Assembly (NCBI GenBank): GCA_964552035.1
Contig: CAZKFN010000026.1
Span: 1-25,626, forward strand
Length of the DNA stretch: 25,626 bases
Direction: 5' to 3'
DNA from: CAZKFN01 sp964552035
GTDB lineage: Bacteria > Bacteroidota > Bacteroidia > Flavobacteriales_E > Vicingaceae
Shown one piece after another: positions 15,396 to 25,626 of the stretch (position 1 is the first letter of the stretch; each line of letters begins with the position of its first letter). The position numbers and the translations under genes were made by a program. Under the pieces are notes generated by a model, which did not search any database, was not told the DNA's origin, and worked only from the letters and a program-made list of their open reading frames with translations.

Positions 15396-16694
15396 ATGAA
15401 ATTCTTTAAATTATTTAATCCAATATTTTTGGGATTATTTGTAATTGTGTCCACCTTTTCTGCATGTTTAAAAGATGGCCCTATAGTAGATGATCCTGAT
15501 CTTAACCGATTGGTTGTTGTCCCTTCGTCTAATAATATTAATCTAGGGGATACTGTTCATTTTGACATTATTTATTTGGGTGAAATCATAGAAGCAGATT
15601 TGTATGTTAACGAGGAAAAAATACAAGGAGTTGATTATGTCTTTAATGAAGAAGACACTTATGAGATAATTGCTAAAAAAGTCAATTATAAAAATAGTTA
15701 CCCTATTGTTATTACTATAACTGGAGACATTCCGAATAATTCATATAATGTATATGTAGTTGGTGGTTATGTTGTTGATGGTAATATGAGCGCTGTTTTA
15801 TGGACAAATGATAGTGTTGATTTTATTAATTTTGGAAATGGAGAAGCAACTTCAGTATTTGTTTATGAAGATGTTCCTTATATCACCAGCACAGATTATT
15901 ACAATGAAATTAATTTATGGCAATACGATCAAAAAACCAATTTATATTCAGATAATAATGCTACAAATTTTATATATAGTACTTCTATTTATGTTGAAAA
16001 TGGAATCACCTATGTTGCTGGAAATATTGCCTCTCAAGCATTGTATTGGAAAGGTATGACTATTAATGAGTTATCAGATACATCAGAAGCATATGAGGTA
16101 TTGGATTTGGTAGTAGATAATGGAGAAATCCTTGCAGTTGGTAATTATTATGAGAATGGGAATTATATAGCAAACATATGGGCAAATGGAGATCGATGGA
16201 GTTTAAGCAATGAAGCCAATTCTGCTGCTAGAGCTATAACCGTTTTAAATGGAGATTATTATGCTACTGGTTATTCTGGAAACCTCTTCACCGAGAAAGC
16301 ATGTATTTGGGATAACTCAGGTATGGTAAAACTTCAGAGTCCTCAAGGGTTTAGTAGTGGAAATGATATTCTTATCTACAATGGTAAAACTTATGTAGTT
16401 GGCGAGCATATAAATGATATGGAATGGAGCTATGCTATGTTTTGGATTGACGGGAATATGAAGAAAATTAATGATGATGATCATCTAGCTGTTGCTAATT
16501 CAATTGCTGTTGCTCCAGATGGGAGTATTTATATAGCCGGTTGGATTAAACATTATTCAGATCAAAATAGATCAGCAGTCTATTGGAAATTTGATACTTC
16601 TGGAAACTTAGTAGAGGAGGTAAGGCTTACCGATGGAAGTAAAAATGGAGAAGCTATGGGCATTGCTATTGGAGCGAGCACTACTTCCCCTTAA
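15396..16694 (+). CDS. Beta-propeller-like lipoprotein of unknown function
   Basis: This 432-residue exported protein has a signal peptide ending FSAC with Cys24 as the probable lipidated residue, followed by LKDG. Residues about 35-110 look like an Ig-type beta domain. Residues about 118-425 contain about six or seven repeats of one plan: a GxxYxxG strand, then AxxWxNG, then a short return strand. Examples are YVVGGYVVDG, TYVAGNIASQALYWKG, ILAVGNYYENG, YYATGYSG, TYVVGEHIND and IYIAGWIKHY. The spacing fits a beta-propeller, though I cannot name the family. It heads the operon with the barrel protein (70 nt downstream) and the TANFOR giant, so it may be a periplasmic or surface accessory of that system. 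The role is inferred from position only. Confidence 0.8.
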   Translation: MKFFKLFNPIFLGLFVIVSTFSACLKDGPIVDDPDLNRLVVVPSSNNINLGDTVHFDIIYLGEIIEADLYVNEEKIQGVDYVFNEEDTYEIIAKKVNYKNSYPIVITITGDIPNNSYNVYVVGGYVVDGNMSAVLWTNDSVDFINFGNGEATSVFVYEDVPYITSTDYYNEINLWQYDQKTNLYSDNNATNFIYSTSIYVENGITYVAGNIASQALYWKGMTINELSDTSEAYEVLDLVVDNGEILAVGNYYENGNYIANIWANGDRWSLSNEANSAARAITVLNGDYYATGYSGNLFTEKACIWDNSGMVKLQSPQGFSSGNDILIYNGKTYVVGEHINDMEWSYAMFWIDGNMKKINDDDHLAVANSIAVAPDGSIYIAGWIKHYSDQNRSAVYWKFDTSGNLVEEVRLTDGSKNGEAMGIAIGASTTSP

Positions 16695-16764
16695 GTTATT
16701 CAATAATAAAGAGTGTTTGAAACTCAATAAATTATTTATGAAATCTATGTTTAAGTAGCTTTTA

Positions 16765-18486
16765 ATGAAGAAGATAAAAATAATTTCTTTTCTCTTGTTT
16801 GTAGTATTTTTTACCTTTAAGATATCTGCTCAAGATATAGAAAAAATGAGCCAATCTAAACCCTTTACCATTCATGGGGGTTTTGGGGGTGGAATGAATG
16901 TTTATTCTTCTAATGAAGACCGCTTAACAAGAGATCCTTTTTCATGGAATTTACATGGAAATTTAACGCCGTCTTTTTATGGGTTTTCTATTCCTTTGTC
17001 CTTTTCGGTTACTCAATTTTCTAAAAGTTATACTACTCCTTTTTCTCGTTTTGGATTAAGTCCAACCTACAAATGGGCGAAACTTCATTTGGGATATAGA
17101 AGCATTTCTTTTTCACCACTTGTTTTTGATGGGGAAAGTTTTCTTGGTGTAGGAACGGAGTTAAACCCGGGAAAGTTTTATTTTGCTGGTTTCTACGGTA
17201 GGTTAAATAAGGCAATAAGTGAAGATACCACTCTTGATAGGCATATAGAACCACAATATGCACGTAAAGGGTATGGTCTAAAAATAGGATTAAAAGAAGA
17301 AAAGAAGGAGATTTATTTACAATACTTTAATGCTAAAGACGATGTTGCTTCCATTAATCGTTATGACGATACTTTATCTTCAGTCAATCCCGAATCTAAT
17401 AATATTATCGGTACTTCTTGGCGATTTAAAATCCTTGAGTTTTTAGACTTTTCTGGAGATGTAGCACTTAGCGCTTGGAATAGAGATATGAGGTATGGAG
17501 GAGTAGACAGTATTGGAGATGAGTTAACTCCAGGATATGCAAGAGTATTAAAAATACCTGTAACAAATACTTCTTCTTTAAGTTGGTCAGGGCAAGCTCA
17601 ATTGAGTGCAAATCTTTCTAAGTTAAATTTAATGTTGGGTTATCAGAGGGTAGAGCCTGATTTTAAGTCTTTAGGTATTCCTTATATGTTAAACGATATG
17701 GAAATTATAAATGCCAATGCTGGTTCTAATTTTCTAAATGGGAAGATTAATGTGAATGCAGGTTTTACAACTCAACGCAATAACTTAAGGGATATGCTTT
17801 CTTCTACATTAACCACCAAAACGGGTAATTTTTCTACTAATGCCTTTGTTAATCAACACGTCAACCTTAATGCCAATGTTATCCTGGCAAAAATCTATCA
17901 AAAGGATGGATTGGAGAAACTAAGCGATTCAACAAGAATGGATCAACTTATGCTTACTACAGTATTTACTCCGTCCTTTAACTTTTTTGACGAGAAAAAA
18001 CAACACACTATAAGTGGAAATTTATCCTACACCAACTTAAATGATTACAACCCTTTAACAACTGACCAATCGAGTGGAAAGAACATTAACATATCTTCTA
18101 ATTATGCGCTTTTCTTTCTTCAAAAATACTTTGGTCTAAATGGAGGAGTTCAATACAATACTTATCTTCAAAAACACAGTACCTACAGTTCTATTGGTGT
18201 CAATGTAGGTGCTAATGCTCAGGTGTTAAAATCTAAGGCTTTGTCCTTACAAGGTTCTGTTGGCTATTTTATGAATAAAGCCTCTAATTCCCCGGCTGGT
18301 AATAATACAACTTTTTCTTTTAATGCCAATTATAGAACAGCTAAGCATCACACTTTTGGTTTTTACACCAACTATATCCTTACACCACCAGTTAATTTAA
18401 ATCCTTTGAACAATATCTATAATGTTCCTTATGCAGTTAATAGTAAGATGTTTTCAGGAGGACTTAATTATTCTTACAATTTTTAA
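16765..18486 (+). CDS. Outer-membrane beta-barrel protein
   Basis: This 573-residue protein has a signal peptide (residues 1-22, cleaved at ISA/QDI). After it comes a long succession of alternating aromatic and small residues typical of barrel strands (FYGFSIPLSFSVTQF, LSLQGSVGYFMN, KHHTFGFYTNYIL). It ends YSYNF, with the C-terminal Phe expected for barrel-assembly recognition. No plug or TonB box is visible. The next gene starts 11 nt after its stop, so the barrel and the TANFOR giant are almost certainly made together. The barrel could be the outer-membrane anchor or export partner of the giant. I cannot assign a named family. Confidence 0.8.
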   Translation: MKKIKIISFLLFVVFFTFKISAQDIEKMSQSKPFTIHGGFGGGMNVYSSNEDRLTRDPFSWNLHGNLTPSFYGFSIPLSFSVTQFSKSYTTPFSRFGLSPTYKWAKLHLGYRSISFSPLVFDGESFLGVGTELNPGKFYFAGFYGRLNKAISEDTTLDRHIEPQYARKGYGLKIGLKEEKKEIYLQYFNAKDDVASINRYDDTLSSVNPESNNIIGTSWRFKILEFLDFSGDVALSAWNRDMRYGGVDSIGDELTPGYARVLKIPVTNTSSLSWSGQAQLSANLSKLNLMLGYQRVEPDFKSLGIPYMLNDMEIINANAGSNFLNGKINVNAGFTTQRNNLRDMLSSTLTTKTGNFSTNAFVNQHVNLNANVILAKIYQKDGLEKLSDSTRMDQLMLTTVFTPSFNFFDEKKQHTISGNLSYTNLNDYNPLTTDQSSGKNINISSNYALFFLQKYFGLNGGVQYNTYLQKHSTYSSIGVNVGANAQVLKSKALSLQGSVGYFMNKASNSPAGNNTTFSFNANYRTAKHHTFGFYTNYILTPPVNLNPLNNIYNVPYAVNSKMFSGGLNYSYNF

Positions 18487-18497
18487 AGTGGAAGAAA

Positions 18498-21400
18498 ATG
18501 AGAAGTAATTTTTACAAGTTTAGAATCTTATTAAGTAGTGTGTTATTTATAACTACATTTTTGATAATAGGTATTGAAACTACTTATGCACAATATCCTA
18601 TACAAGTTAATGTGCAAGTTAGACAACCAGTTTCTCCTTATCTACCTGAATTGATGGGAGATTTAAGAGGTGCGGAGTCGGGTTCGACAGAAATGGACAT
18701 AACCAGGTACTTGCAAATTGTTTTGCATAATACAGATAATATTCCCAGAAATCTAAAATTAAGTGGAAGGATTGAAAGAATCTCTCCAGCGCCTATGAGT
18801 ATTTCTCTTCGACCTGGTTTTGCTCCACCAAAACCTCTCATGATGCCACCTGGTCAAATGCTACAAGCCAATCAAGAGGTGCTTAATCAAGCTTTTGGTG
18901 GATTTTATAAAAATGACCTCATTTTTAGCAATACCAGCCTCTCAGAACTTCGACAAAGCTCGATGAATTATAAGTTGCCTGAAGGTACTTATAGAATTTG
19001 TATCTCTGCTTACGATTATAACAAGACGGGTATGTCTGGACCACTTTCCGCTCCAGGAACGGGATGTGCTACTTTCATAATTTGTTATAGTGCATCTGCA
19101 CCGCAATTTATTATGCCTGTGTCAACCATGGGAATTGCAAATAAGGACTTTCAAACTGTTACTCCTTTGTCTCATCAAATACAATTTAATTGGACGGCAC
19201 CAGCTTCAACTTGTGGACTTCCAATTAATGGTTTAAAATATGATTTTAAACTTATGCGAGTGTTCCAAGGTCAAAGTATTTCAGATGCCCTTCATAATCC
19301 ACCTGTTTTTTTAAGAGAAAACTTACACACTACTAATTTTTTCTTGGATACTTTAAGATTTCCAGATATCTTAAGGGATGGAGAAAAATATATTTTTAGG
19401 GTACGTGCAAACTTTACGCCACTACCTAATAATCCTCTAGAAATAGAAAATAACGGTTACAGTCAAATTGGAACATTTACCTACAATCCAACTTCTAGAG
19501 ATAAGAAGATAGGTGAAGATATTTCTGATAAAGATGCCTTGCCTAAAACAGAAACTAAAGTTAGAGGAACCTTAACTTATCAATTCGCGAATGATTCTGT
19601 AGCTGAACTTTTTCCCTTATCTAATCAGGAGGTCTATCTAAAAAGAGTTTATGCTAAAACGGTAAAAGATGCAAATGGGATTACAAGTATTGTTCCCCTT
19701 TCTACAGCAGAACAAAATAGTATTCCTCCTTATCCTGATATTTTAGACGGACAGATAACTCAAACCAATGAGAATGGTGAGTTTGAATTAACGGTAGGCA
19801 TGACGGAAATGGATGGTAGTGGCCTAGTTGGAGAAGAGGAGTGGGAGAGTTTATTGGCTTTGCAATATGAAGGGAATTCTCAAAAATTATCAGTTCAAAA
19901 GAGAAGTACAGAAGGGCTTATAAAACATCAAACGGTTCCTTTGGATGAATTAAAAGGACAGTTGGTGCGGATGTATAAAGTTGAAGTGGTTAACCCTTTT
20001 TTCAAACCTTCAGATAAATACTTACAAATTAGCCCAGGAGGCGAGCGAAATGTTAGTAATATAGTCTTAGAAGCAAATTCTTATACCTTAAGAGTAAATG
20101 TTCAGGAGGTCGTTTCAGCAAAATCAGGTGCTTTGCTAAACCGAGATGTAAGTGAATTAAAAGGTGTATTTGCTGAAGGTGCAACTGTAAAACTATACAG
20201 GCTTACAAGAAATAAAACCAACTCATCGCTTTCAATTCCATTTTATGAAGGAGATATATTGGATGTTCAAGATTGGAATGAAGTGGAGGATAAAGTGCTT
20301 ATTGCCAGTAGAACTACACCAAGCTTAAGTTCGAAGTCTGACAATCCAGATGATTATGCAGTTGATTTTCCGAGATTGTTTAGAAATCCTGGAGGAGAGT
20401 TATACGATTATATTGTTTGTTTAGAAAACGGACAAGGTTCTATGCGACTACCTATAAATTATAATATCATTAATGATCCAATTATACCTAGCAATAGTAA
20501 GATTTGGGGAACATTCCAAAATATTAACAAGAGCGATCCAAACATTTTAAATAATAAAAATACAAAGCAAGCTACTCAAGTTACCAAAACCCCTGGTTTT
20601 CCTTCAGAGTCTGGTGGAATAGTTCCTAATTTGCCGGTAATGGGGAATCCAAATCTTCCAGGTCATGGACCGAATGGCCAAGAGTTAACATTTGATTATT
20701 TTCCTGAAGATCAAGGAGCTTCAACTTCTAATTCTACTCAACGAGAGGAAGAAAACTCCACTTTAGAATACGAGCACAAATGGTCTTCCTGGTCTTATAA
20801 TGGTAAACCCGATGTGGCTTATTTAACTTTAGAAAAAGAATTAGCTGAACCTCCACATTCTAAAGTAACGGGTAAATTAGAATATAAATTTAAGGGAGAC
20901 CCATCTATACCTGCACAACCTTATGCCAATATGCCCGTTAAGTTAATGGTTTTTTATTTAATGAAAAATGAAGATGGGACACAAACTCCTGTGGGAGATG
21001 ATAGAGGGTATTACAATCAAGTGGTTCAAACTTATGCTAATCAAGATTTTCCTGAAGGATATAGCAATGGGTCACCGCCAGCTGATTGGTACAGTGCGGA
21101 AGGGGATCGAATGACTTTTGAAAATAATGGTCAGGTTTTACAGACCGTTTATACTGATGCTGCAGGAAATTTTGCTTTTGATTTTGAAAATTTGGACAGC
21201 ACCATGCAAATTTTTACAGGAACGTTGAAACAATATCATGGTTATGATAGAACGGAGCATGTTGTTGAGAATATTTATGGAAGTTTTATGCGAGTATATA
21301 GGGTAGTTCCTGATATAAACCAATACACAGCACCAGATGATGATGTTCCAGTGCAGCCATGGGGGGAATACGATTGTGGAACACTTACATCCTTTGTAAG

Positions 21401-24400
21401 AACATTTAATATGGAAGTAGCGGTTAGGGCTGAAAGCGAGTTATTGCAACTAAATGATATCCCGGTACAACTTTATTATAACCCACAAGCAAATACCAAA
21501 TACCCTATTCCTGTTAAACCCGGTTTAGATAAGAATAAACCCATGGAAGTAAATGGACAGAATTATATTCTACTCCGAAATGACATGGCTTCGGAATTAA
21601 AGGAAGAAACTTTTGAAAATGGATTGAGTGAAGCCCAGCAAGCTAATTTAGAAAGACTTACTGGAAAAAGTGAATCTAGAGTTCCAGATGCAACATATGC
21701 TTTTAAAACAATTACATTTAAAGATCTAGTTATTAGTCAAAGCTCATCAGATTTTGGCCGATTTTATTTGGTTGAAGCAGGGGGATTTCCACTAGAAAGA
21801 GAGGGGGGTATTACATTAAATGCAGATTATTTATTTTATCCGAAAAATTTAGTATCTGAAAATTGGGATAAAGAGTTCGCATATGTATATAATGGACCTA
21901 GAAGTTTGGATGATCATTTGGCTTCTGAATTAAAAAGTTTAGAACAAAATATTCTTTTCAACAGTGAATATGAGCCTGATAGAACAGTTAGGGTGTATTT
22001 GGCAGCTTCCTTAGCCAAACCTAGAATTGCTGGTAGATTGATAGATGGATTTACTACCCTAGGTGTGGCTTCTCCCTTGGGAAGTATTAAACTTAGGACA
22101 ACTCGCTCAAAACGTGGAAGGTATACTTCATATGCAACGGGTGAACCTGTTGAAATAGTTTCAGAGGATTATTACACAAATGAACACATTTATTGGGCTA
22201 ATACAAATAGCTATGGTTATTTTGAAATCACAGAATATACAGATGATTTGAATAATGAAGATATACGAGATATAAAACTCAGTAAGTTGATTATAAGTGT
22301 ACCGGGATATAAAGACACCATAATAGATATGCGCGAAGTGATGCAAGAAGGGGAACAACTTTACTATGATCCTATAGTAATTTCTCCTAAATGTACAGGC
22401 TGCCATGGTTATGTTGTTGATGCCGATAATCCGGAAGTTGGTGTTGCTGCTCGTGTAAAAGTTTTAAAGAATGGACGATGGGTAGATACTTATCCCGTAT
22501 CTGAAAATACATTCTATAAAACTGGACTAAGTAAATTACCTGGATTGTATATAAACAACATGCTTTCAGCAGGAGCAATAAATACTACTCCGGGAGAAAT
22601 AGACCCTTTGTATAGACCCAATTTATCTCAAAAAATGTCTCCTTCATCAAGTTCCAATATGATTAAGAAAAATTATGTAATTAATATGGGAAACCTTCAA
22701 TTAAAGACAGATGATAAAGGAGATGTAGCCCATGTAGAAATTAAAAAAGGCACTGAAAAAAATGCCGGAATGTGGTCGGATTATGCAAATCTAATAAATG
22801 GTGTTGACTTTGAAGCGTATAAGGGAAATTCTGCTGCTGCTGTTACTAAAGCTGCAATCCAACGTTTTGATTTGTCTATGCCTTTGTTAAGCTCAGGTAA
22901 TCAAATCGTTATTTTACCTTATGATCGCTCATATATTCCTGATACTTTTAATGTAAATTCCTATGCTGATGCTAATCTAGGAACTTTTAAAATGCAGCAA
23001 AGAAAGCACAAAATAAGGGTAGTGCTAAGTATGAAAGATAGCAGAGGTTTATATAAAGTACCAACTGGGGCTGTTGTTTCTATTGATGGAATTAATGAAA
23101 GTGAAGTTGTAGATGAAAATGGGGAGGTTTATTTTGAATTTGTCAATAACTCAACTTCCAATTTTACTTTAAGAATTAGGCCTGAACAACCCAAGTTTTT
23201 ATCTGAAATGCTTTCAGGGCAATTTAATCAAACCTCGTTGAACTTTGATCCCAATGCTCGTGGAGATTTAGATTTACCGCAATCTTCTGAGGAAGCAGCA
23301 GAAAATTTTGTCCCTAAAACACTTAGTTTTTCTAATGAAGACGACAATGTAGAGCATATTTTAAGGATTAACCTAGAAGAAGGGGCTTCAATTTCTGGAA
23401 CTGTAGTTTTTGAGAAGGATAATACTCCTGTAAAAAATGCAGTGGTATATTTAGATAGAGGACAAGGAATACAATCCGATATAATCACAGTGACCAATGA
23501 AGAGGGAAAGTATATTTTAGCTGGAATTCCAAGGATAGAGAACGAGGAGCAAATTCTTAGGTTTGGTGCTTCATATTCGGATGGAGTTAAATCTTATATT
23601 GGAGATACAAAAGACCTCTATGATTTAGAATTAAATTCTTCTATCGACTTCCAAATTAAGGAAATTGAAAACATAGATTTGACTCATTTATTTGGGTTTC
23701 CTGTTCGATTAACTGATGTAAAGGAGGATGGTAATAAGTATAAGGTTTCTGGTGAATTTATTAATTTGCCAACTAATCCAAACTTTTCGGTAAGTGAGCA
23801 ATCTTCTGCTTCAACTTTATCTTTCAACGAAGTGGCGGTTACTTCTTCTAGTATTTTAAATAAAGACGGAGTGCCATTTGCAGTTCCCATAGCTGATAAA
23901 ATCACTTTAGATAATAAGATATATCCTTTAAAAGTATTTGGGGTTTATAACGGAGAGCTTACTTCAAAACGCAGTGATGAGAAATTGGAAATTAAGCGGG
24001 TTGATTCCGACACGAACGGTATATTAAATGGTGCAGTACGAATTGTAAATAACTCTTTTAATTTCCCTTCCAGTTATATGACCATTTCCAATACAGATTT
24101 CTATCTAGGTAATTTTGGAGTTTCAGAGCCTACTGGGGAAAATCAAAATTCATCAAATACCAATACGGCTTTTGTTAGAACGAATTCATTTGCTAAGCTT
24201 CCAAACTATGAAGTACCGACAATTTCTATGCCTGTTCGAACGGTTGATGATAGGTTAATTATTCCTGTTTTTTCTTCTATGAATTATCCTTTAAGCAAAT
24301 TTTCATTGACAAATATCAAAGGGGAAGGAATTCACTTTAATTATCTTGGTTTTGACGGTACTACTGGAAATTCAGGTCTGCGAGAATCGTATATTCATGG

Positions 24401-25626
24401 GGATAGCGTAAATTTATATTTAGACTTAAGGGCTAGAATTCAGGGGGGTATTGAATTGAATTTTAATGCTGGAAAAGCTATATTGACCCATAATCAAATG
24501 AAAGCTATCTCTAATGATGATACCTTAAATATGAAGTTAGAAGAATGGGAAGTAATGAGTACTTCTTGGGATTTGTCTCCAAATTCTGGGGGGATAGTAC
24601 TCAATGATGGTGTTTTAAATATTGGGCTAGTTGGCTTGCCTTTTACTAACATGACGATTATCCCTGGAGATCCAGAAGGGGAGCTTATTTGTAATTCCTT
24701 GGATGCTTCAACTTTAAAAGAAGCTTCGGATCAAGGTAAACTTGTCTTAGGTGGAGGCGCAGCAGAATGGAGATTGTATGATAATGTAGATATAACTTTT
24801 GTATACGATCCGGATGTGGGAACTGTCCCTGGAGAGGGGCACTATAAGTTTTCTCTGCATTCTCTTAATGGGAAAGTAGCTTATTTTGGTGGGCTAGATG
24901 GTATGACGGATCCAACACAGCGATTTAATATACAATTTCTTTCTACTTTAAGCAACGGAGAACAATTATTTGCTTTTAATGGGGAGGACGGAAGCATTAC
25001 ATTGTACAATCAAATTCAGTTTAAACCTCAGAATATTTTTAATCATAAAGATCATTTTACCATTGGCGGTTTAATGGCTATGGATGTACCAGATATGTCT
25101 AAAAATATAGGACTTAATTTAAGATTTGATTATACAGGGAAAGAAGATATAAGAAATGAACTCTCTGTAGGTTTGGTAGATTTTAACTTTACTGGAAATG
25201 GAGGCAGCAAGTTTAAAATAGATATGGGATTTAAAGAAATGCAACGAATTGAAAAAGATGTTGTGGCTTTCCCTGGAATCGTAACCTTACCCAATACGTC
25301 CTTGAATTACAATGCCAATTTTGTAAGTATTGTCTATGAAGGCGCTAAAGACCCTATCCCTGCCACAGGAAAAGTGAGTTTAGCTTATAAAGGATTTGAT
25401 TCTTCTAGTTTTGATGATGGTTTGGCTGAAAATTCTTTGCCCAGTTTTAAAGGGTTATCCTATGGAGATGCTTTTTATGCAGAGGAGTTCGTACCCAATG
25501 TTAATCCAGAGGATGTAGCCTCGGCAATAAAAACACATACAGAAATCTTTATTGGTACTTCAGAACAGCTTTTTGGAGAGGCTGGAAAGGCACTAGGAGG
25601 CAGCTTATCAAGTATGCAAAATTATG
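18498..25626 (+). CDS. TANFOR-domain giant surface protein, 3' end missing
   Basis: The frame is open from the ATG at 18498 to the window edge, 2,376 codons with no stop. A signal peptide (residues 1-31, TYAQ) precedes a TANFOR domain at about 33-330 (PIQVNVQVRQPVSPYLPEL, then fibronectin-like strands to IGTFTYNP), a domain first described in Tannerella forsythia. After it come many beta-sandwich segments resembling carboxypeptidase regulatory domains. The clearest are near residue 355 (VRGTLTY), 790 (KVTGKLEY), 1178 (AGRLIDGF), 1304 (GYVVDADNPE) and 1628 (SISGTVVFEKDNTPVKNAVV). A single CTGCH lies at 1299-1303. Such proteins are thought to sit on the cell surface, but their function is unknown. 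The start fits the 11-nt spacing from the barrel gene. Whether a sorting domain ends it cannot be seen. Confidence 0.88.
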   Translation, partial: MRSNFYKFRILLSSVLFITTFLIIGIETTYAQYPIQVNVQVRQPVSPYLPELMGDLRGAESGSTEMDITRYLQIVLHNTDNIPRNLKLSGRIERISPAPMSISLRPGFAPPKPLMMPPGQMLQANQEVLNQAFGGFYKNDLIFSNTSLSELRQSSMNYKLPEGTYRICISAYDYNKTGMSGPLSAPGTGCATFIICYSASAPQFIMPVSTMGIANKDFQTVTPLSHQIQFNWTAPASTCGLPINGLKYDFKLMRVFQGQSISDALHNPPVFLRENLHTTNFFLDTLRFPDILRDGEKYIFRVRANFTPLPNNPLEIENNGYSQIGTFTYNPTSRDKKIGEDISDKDALPKTETKVRGTLTYQFANDSVAELFPLSNQEVYLKRVYAKTVKDANGITSIVPLSTAEQNSIPPYPDILDGQITQTNENGEFELTVGMTEMDGSGLVGEEEWESLLALQYEGNSQKLSVQKRSTEGLIKHQTVPLDELKGQLVRMYKVEVVNPFFKPSDKYLQISPGGERNVSNIVLEANSYTLRVNVQEVVSAKSGALLNRDVSELKGVFAEGATVKLYRLTRNKTNSSLSIPFYEGDILDVQDWNEVEDKVLIASRTTPSLSSKSDNPDDYAVDFPRLFRNPGGELYDYIVCLENGQGSMRLPINYNIINDPIIPSNSKIWGTFQNINKSDPNILNNKNTKQATQVTKTPGFPSESGGIVPNLPVMGNPNLPGHGPNGQELTFDYFPEDQGASTSNSTQREEENSTLEYEHKWSSWSYNGKPDVAYLTLEKELAEPPHSKVTGKLEYKFKGDPSIPAQPYANMPVKLMVFYLMKNEDGTQTPVGDDRGYYNQVVQTYANQDFPEGYSNGSPPADWYSAEGDRMTFENNGQVLQTVYTDAAGNFAFDFENLDSTMQIFTGTLKQYHGYDRTEHVVENIYGSFMRVYRVVPDINQYTAPDDDVPVQPWGEYDCGTLTSFVRTFNMEVAVRAESELLQLNDIPVQLYYNPQANTKYPIPVKPGLDKNKPMEVNGQNYILLRNDMASELKEETFENGLSEAQQANLERLTGKSESRVPDATYAFKTITFKDLVISQSSSDFGRFYLVEAGGFPLEREGGITLNADYLFYPKNLVSENWDKEFAYVYNGPRSLDDHLASELKSLEQNILFNSEYEPDRTVRVYLAASLAKPRIAGRLIDGFTTLGVASPLGSIKLRTTRSKRGRYTSYATGEPVEIVSEDYYTNEHIYWANTNSYGYFEITEYTDDLNNEDIRDIKLSKLIISVPGYKDTIIDMREVMQEGEQLYYDPIVISPKCTGCHGYVVDADNPEVGVAARVKVLKNGRWVDTYPVSENTFYKTGLSKLPGLYINNMLSAGAINTTPGEIDPLYRPNLSQKMSPSSSSNMIKKNYVINMGNLQLKTDDKGDVAHVEIKKGTEKNAGMWSDYANLINGVDFEAYKGNSAAAVTKAAIQRFDLSMPLLSSGNQIVILPYDRSYIPDTFNVNSYADANLGTFKMQQRKHKIRVVLSMKDSRGLYKVPTGAVVSIDGINESEVVDENGEVYFEFVNNSTSNFTLRIRPEQPKFLSEMLSGQFNQTSLNFDPNARGDLDLPQSSEEAAENFVPKTLSFSNEDDNVEHILRINLEEGASISGTVVFEKDNTPVKNAVVYLDRGQGIQSDIITVTNEEGKYILAGIPRIENEEQILRFGASYSDGVKSYIGDTKDLYDLELNSSIDFQIKEIENIDLTHLFGFPVRLTDVKEDGNKYKVSGEFINLPTNPNFSVSEQSSASTLSFNEVAVTSSSILNKDGVPFAVPIADKITLDNKIYPLKVFGVYNGELTSKRSDEKLEIKRVDSDTNGILNGAVRIVNNSFNFPSSYMTISNTDFYLGNFGVSEPTGENQNSSNTNTAFVRTNSFAKLPNYEVPTISMPVRTVDDRLIIPVFSSMNYPLSKFSLTNIKGEGIHFNYLGFDGTTGNSGLRESYIHGDSVNLYLDLRARIQGGIELNFNAGKAILTHNQMKAISNDDTLNMKLEEWEVMSTSWDLSPNSGGIVLNDGVLNIGLVGLPFTNMTIIPGDPEGELICNSLDASTLKEASDQGKLVLGGGAAEWRLYDNVDITFVYDPDVGTVPGEGHYKFSLHSLNGKVAYFGGLDGMTDPTQRFNIQFLSTLSNGEQLFAFNGEDGSITLYNQIQFKPQNIFNHKDHFTIGGLMAMDVPDMSKNIGLNLRFDYTGKEDIRNELSVGLVDFNFTGNGGSKFKIDMGFKEMQRIEKDVVAFPGIVTLPNTSLNYNANFVSIVYEGAKDPIPATGKVSLAYKGFDSSSFDDGLAENSLPSFKGLSYGDAFYAEEFVPNVNPEDVASAIKTHTEIFIGTSEQLFGEAGKALGGSLSSMQNY

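Noticed and set aside
15808..16059. Second plus-strand frame inside the lipoprotein gene
   Set aside because: It is an out-of-frame, Ile/Leu-rich reading of a gene whose repeat structure is clear in the main frame.
18638..23905. Several minus-strand frames of 60-90 codons opposite the TANFOR gene
   Set aside because: The plus-strand frame is continuous and domain-like through all of them. The minus-strand frames are chance openings.

Overview
The window is AT-rich DNA from a member of the Bacteroidota, probably an environmental flavobacterial or cytophagal relative. The evidence is protein content: a type IX secretion (T9SS) C-terminal sorting domain, a TANFOR-type giant surface protein, an endosialidase-chaperone fibre of the kind common in this phylum, short Bacteroidota-style lipoprotein signals, and several TAnnTTTG promoter boxes. 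A 10-N assembly gap lies at 7785-7794. The window ends inside a giant gene. I found no tRNA, rRNA, insertion sequence or CRISPR array.

Layout. 1-1190: the tail of an unidentified gene, a hairpin and a small hypothetical gene on the minus strand. 1191-4443: a Sec-secreted fibre protein with three near-identical 282-bp tandem repeats, followed by a small T9SS-sorted protein. 4516-7750 (minus strand): a four-gene respiratory operon encoding a CuA subunit II, a B-family heme-copper catalytic subunit I, a Sco copper chaperone and a six-helix membrane protein. Subunit I keeps all metal ligands, but Asn replaces the His-crosslinked Tyr of oxygen reductases, which points to nitric oxide reduction. 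7795-8194: a divergent control region with two matching 18-bp dyads, each 28-29 bp from a TAnnTTTG-like box, one facing each operon. 8195-13037: a tight operon of tryptophanase, tyrosine phenol-lyase and a fused ADP-forming acyl-CoA synthetase. Together these could release pyruvate and ammonia from Trp and Tyr and make ATP from an acyl-CoA. 13040-13544: a decayed minus-strand gene. 13658-14926: a PQQ-type sugar dehydrogenase lipoprotein. 15396-25626: a beta-propeller-like lipoprotein, an outer-membrane barrel and a TANFOR giant (more than 2,376 codons), probably one surface-assembly operon.

The most notable points are the Asn-substituted heme-copper enzyme and the shared dyad that may tie it to aromatic amino acid breakdown, suggesting joint control by low oxygen or nitric oxide. 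The substitution is seen directly. The function and the regulator are inferred.
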